64,000 bases of DNA from Phoronis australis (taxonomy: Eukaryota; Phoronida; Phoronidae), in NCBI GenBank assembly GCA_002633005.1, contig NMRA01000459.1, positions 1-64,000 on the forward strand, given 5' to 3'. Both the position numbers and the translations under genes were made by a program. The notes beneath the pieces are model-generated. The model had not been told where the DNA came from. It ran no database searches and saw nothing but the letters and a program-made list of their open reading frames with translations. Positions 60,973 through 64,000 of the stretch are shown here, piece after piece; the first letter of the stretch is position 1, and each line of letters opens with the position of its first letter.

Positions 60973-61397
60973 TAACAAGAAACGCGAATGGTCAACGGAT
61001 CTAATATTTATACGTGTGAACCGATTACGTCATTAGATAATTTTGGGACAAGTATCTTGGTGAAGCATATTGAAGATTTCCAAAAGAACGTCCACCACGG
61101 ACCTGCCACCATGGGTGATCTTTTGGAAGGAAGGCCCGAAAAAGCCTTCGTGGGGTTCTTTTTGGACCGTTTTGCGCAACTGGTTCGTGTGGGAAACTTT
61201 ATCAAGATATCAATACTTTACAAAATGTGAAATTAAAGAGGCATGGAAAGCGGAAGCTCGTCTTTTAAACAATTCCTGACGAAAGTTCCATCTTGCAACG
61301 TCTAGTACAGAGGGAATCACTTTCCCCCGTGAGAAATTTTCCAGAAAAAACACAACATTCACGATTTTTGAAATACGCACGAAGAAAAAAATCTGTG
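60973..61397. other. No gene recognised
   Basis: An 80-codon ORF at 60988-61230 and a 65-codon ORF on the other strand overlap here. Neither resembles a known family. Confidence 0.35.
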
Positions 61398-61755
61398 GTT
61401 ACCACAGAGTTTCTAATCTCCCTCCCACTTCTGATAAATGCACTCACAGTCAGTTGCTTGAAGCCGTTTAAGGCCAAAGGTCACATTTGCCTTATATGGG
61501 AAATGTGCTATGACTATCTCTTGACATACCAAATAAGGAGACGTGCTTTGCCTTGTGGGAGAACAATTGATGAAGTAGCGAGCAGTTGACAGAAACCAAA
61601 AGAAAATGCTTTAATACAATATATCAACAGAAATTAAAAGTCTTCACAAACAAACGCTAAAAACATCTGGTGAGCAGGTTGAACCCTGCTTCAGAGAGAA
61701 CCACTTTCAAAATTGCAATTTAGTCAGTTGATCGCGTTCTAGGCTTTTCTGAAAA
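61398..61755 (+). repeat. Unclassified repeat, copy 2
   Basis: Same-strand relative of 25610-25945 with an extra insertion of about 50 bp in the first third. Ordered shared blocks end with GCGAGCAGTTGACAG and AGCAGGTT. No TIR, tail or protein was recognised. 61756-62195 holds only short ORFs and a CTCF-like word. Confidence 0.6.
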
Positions 61756-62036
61756 TAACCGTCAAATTAATTCATGTTGATTACACGTCACCAGACTTTT
61801 CTTACAGCAGCAAAGTTGCCGGCACCTTCCATCCATGTCGGAATGAAAGGATTCCAGTCTGCACACAAGTTTCCTAAAGGGACGCAGTACTTTTTTCGAA
61901 AGACAACTTAGAGTTATATCTGGACGCAATGACACTTTGGTGAAATGAACGTCTCGCTGTTGTGGGTAAGATGGCACTGTACGGTTATACAGTAGTGATG
62001 CAGACGTCAAAAACATACGCGAAAACATTAAAATGG

Positions 62037-62050
62037 CCACCAGGTGGCGC
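62037..62050 (+). promoter_or_regulatory. CTCF-like core motif
   Basis: CCACCAGGTGGCGC matches the CTCF core consensus CCASYAGRKGGCRS at every position. The word is also partly palindromic (CCACCAGGTGG), and isolated matches occur by chance, so occupancy is not implied. Confidence 0.4.
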
Positions 62051-62205
62051 AGAAAACGACAAATCTGTCCGAAAATGGGAAAGCGTTGTTGTGTTCTTAA
62101 TAGAAACATATTTGCCGAATTTCATGAAAATACGTTACTGAACTCCGAGGATACAGAAACAAACGTAAAAAATATGTCTGTAGGGTGCACAGTGGTATTA
62201 GGATC

Positions 62206-62362
62206 CAGGGACGGATCCAGAATTTTGAGTTGGGGGGGGGGCACGGCAGAGAATCAGCCGAGATTTTGCCCGTCATGCATTCCCACCCCGAAGTGCCAAA
62301 TTGAATCTGAGAGAATTTTAGGGGGGCCATGGCCCCCTTGGCCCGCCTCTAAATCCGCCACT
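62206..62362 (-). mobile_element. Short GGCGGATC-family MITE adjoining the gap
   Basis: About 157 bp with inverted ends CAGGGACGGATCCAGAATTTTG at left and AGTGGCGGATTTAGAG at right (read inward). A GGGGGCCATGGCCCCC hairpin and G/C homopolymer runs lie inside. The run of N starts immediately after its right end, and another ten or more G follow the gap. The long ORFs spanning the gap on both strands are artefacts. Confidence 0.65.
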
Positions 62363-62667
62363 NNNNNNNNNNNNNNNNNNNNNNNNNNNNNNNNNNNNNN
62401 NNNNNNNNNNNNNNNNNNNNNNNNNNNNNNNNNNNNNNNNNNNNNNNNNNNNNNNNNNNNNNNNNNNNNNNNNNNNNNNNNNNNNNNNNNNNNNNNNNNN
62501 NNNNNNNNNNNNNNNNNNNNNNNNNNNNNNNNNNNNNNNNNNNNNNNNNNNNNNNNNNNNNNNNNNNNNNNNNNNNNNNNNNNNNNNNNNNNNNNNNNNN
62601 NNNNNNNNNNNNNNNNNNNNNNNNNNNNNNNNNNNNNNNNNNNNNNNNNNNNNNNNNNNNNNNNNNN
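62363..62667. other. Assembly gap (305 N)
   Basis: A run of N; the true length is unknown. Both flanks are G/C homopolymer-rich repeat ends, a likely cause of the break. Confidence 0.99.
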
Positions 62668-63004
62668 GGGGGGGGGGGGCTCAGATCCAATTTCAACTGT
62701 CATATTCGGAACACGGCGCAATCGTAACGGAACTATGGCTAAGTATAGACTCTCTCGCGATATCTCAGGCGACCGGCAGTGGCGCTGGGCACTACGACTC
62801 CGTTTCCGTCGTCTGCTCCACTGTGCAATGAAGAAAATTACTTCATTTTTTAAAGAAAATGGAATCTTTGTGATGATGAAAAAAAGAAGCTGCTGGTAAG
62901 ATGTCAATTTTAATCGAAGCCTTAGTCAATCACTCAGAAACTCTAATTCTCTCTTTGTCAAACCTTAACTTAAGACGATTTCCAAAGCAATCGCGTCACT
63001 GTTG
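62668..63004. other. No gene recognised
   Basis: Begins with a poly-G run. An ORF from 62736 (MAKYRLSRDISG...) has no recognisable domain. Confidence 0.35.
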
Positions 63005-63471
63005 CCAACACAAAAAACGGATTTGGACTTTTGGGCAATTGAAGACTATTTCAAATACAACAAATTTGTAACGAACTGAGTGCACAAAATATAAAACATG
63101 TAATAAGCATTACAAAAAAGGTTTCGCGTACAAACGCTGTGGACCATAAACAAATAGGTCTCTTAGCATCAAAGTAGGAGTTAAATCGTGGAGGTGCAGT
63201 GGTAAAGCACATGCGCTCTATCCGCCAGGTCGTGAGGTCGAGTCTGTGGCGCTTGCAGTTTTTCCTGTTTGACACTTCCTCCGATTTTTTTTGCCTTTTT
63301 TCTTGATAATACTTCGGGAATCAAGGAAAATGCCTGATTTTTAGAAGAAAAAACAAACCCCCCTCCCGATCTCCCCCCATTCGGTGCTATGCGCATCTAC
63401 AATCGTGCTTTGAACAAATGTTTACAGACAGAGTGTTGGGCCCCCCTTGTGATATCCTAGATCCGCCACTG
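63005..63471 (+). mobile_element. GGCGGATC TIR element with tRNA-like core, copy 2
   Basis: Opposite orientation to 20615-21086. The terminus CTAGATCCGCCACTG is at right. The plus strand carries AGGTGCAGTGG (A box, one mismatch, about 63192) and GGTCGAGTC (B box, one mismatch, about 63236), followed by a GTTTTT terminator-like run at about 63256. The left terminus is not seen; sequence shared with copy 1 ends near 63020 at AACGGATTTG. Confidence 0.72.
63190..63262 (+). ncRNA. tRNA-derived pol III promoter segment in repeat
   Basis: A tRNA-sized stretch with A and B boxes at normal spacing and a T-run terminator. The stems do not fold convincingly as a tRNA by eye, so it is read as a tRNA-derived SINE core rather than a functional gene. 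Confidence 0.4.
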
Positions 63472-63474
63472 ACT

Positions 63475-64000
63475 AGGGGGAGACACAGTAGTCGGACCCG
63501 TCCCAAGGTCAACGTCAGTCGTCACCTTCTCATTAGCAAAACAGCTGTAAATTTTTATAATGATCCTCTGAGAGCGGTATGGCAGATAGAGTGGCGTACG
63601 CCAGAAAACGGACGCAAAAATAACAAAAATGTCCACAAGGTGACGTAAAATTCATCGCCTCGGCATGAAAAAAGCTATTTGCCGCAGGAGCTCCGATTAT
63701 TCAGAGAAAAACGAAAACAGTTAAAATTGCCAATAGCGGACACATCTGTATTTGGGTGGATCCGAAACTCGTCGTCATCTGTCTTCAACTAGATAGGAAC
63801 ACACCTGCCAAATTTCAATAAGATCCTGCAAGGGGTTTAGCCGCGGACACCCGGACAGAGATTACGGCAATATGCACCCACGTATAAATATGTGGGCGAA
63901 CAAAAAGGTTACTAGTTAGGTTGTAAATACATTTTCCTTGAACACGGCGGCTTTCTATAGCATTGTGGCCGACTGAGAAATCTGCCGTGCAATTCGAGGC
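63475..64000. other. No gene recognised
   Basis: A 76-codon ORF at 63418-63648 starts inside the repeat and is not credible. Sequence at 63800-63850 (CCAAATTTCAATAAGATCC...GGGGTTTA) has the same flavour as 10030-10560, perhaps the same diverged repeat. Confidence 0.35.

Noticed and set aside
62033-62907. Long ORFs (up to 288 codons) on both strands around 62.0-62.9 kb
   Set aside because: They run through 305 N characters and repeat termini; the open frame is an artefact of untranslated N codons.

Overview
The window is eukaryotic, intron-rich, repeat-dense scaffold sequence from an animal. It has one 305-bp run of N (62363-62667) and four single N characters (12562, 17255, 21050, 48119) that probably mark joins. 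Coding density is very low. The many decayed non-LTR retrotransposons, TIR transposons and ACATGTA-type words suggest a marine invertebrate such as a cephalochordate, hemichordate or lophotrochozoan. This placement is an impression, not a determination.

Two host genes are recognisable. (1) On the minus strand, the 5' part of DSTYK (dual serine/threonine and tyrosine protein kinase): exon 1 at 17143-17008, a 13.4-kb first intron, exon 2 at 3628-3114, then a second intron that runs off the left edge. The kinase domain is outside the window. (2) On the plus strand, a complete coding exon at 57662-58864 for a 400-residue rhodopsin-family GPCR of the FMRFamide-receptor-like type, probably with a spliced 5' UTR.

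Everything else that can be assigned is mobile or repetitive. DSTYK intron 1 holds a hAT-like MITE (7158-7646), a large foldback element (11821-12150), an 18-bp minisatellite (5854-5997), and a 2.7-kb hAT-like element with subterminal motif arrays (14149-16879) that carries a nested MITE. From 17.7 to 19.4 kb lies a CR1/L2-group LINE fragment, with a 3'-end relative at 50.9 kb. At 20.6-21.1 kb and 63.0-63.5 kb are copies of a TIR element containing a tRNA-like pol III promoter. Two TTAA-flanked elements (23599-25303 and 36509-37942) each carry a damaged THAP zinc finger reading from the same end, which fits non-autonomous Kolobok-type transposons. At 27.7-29.1 kb is a decayed LINE interrupted by a MITE. 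L1/Tx1-like LINE remains occupy 45.3-47.6 and 55.1-56.0 kb, and the second appears to sit inside a split MITE (54773-57422). An RTE-like 3' end is at 48.4-49.0 kb. An internally deleted Tc1/mariner with intact TIRs and TA target duplication is at 59795-60970.

The remaining stretches (about 29.5-36.5, 38-42.4, 49-54.7 and 61-62.2 kb) show only short unsupported ORFs, simple repeats and low-complexity sequence. No new gene system is evident. The most informative findings are the paired THAP/TTAA elements, the nested-insertion histories, and the link between one repeat family and the assembly gaps.
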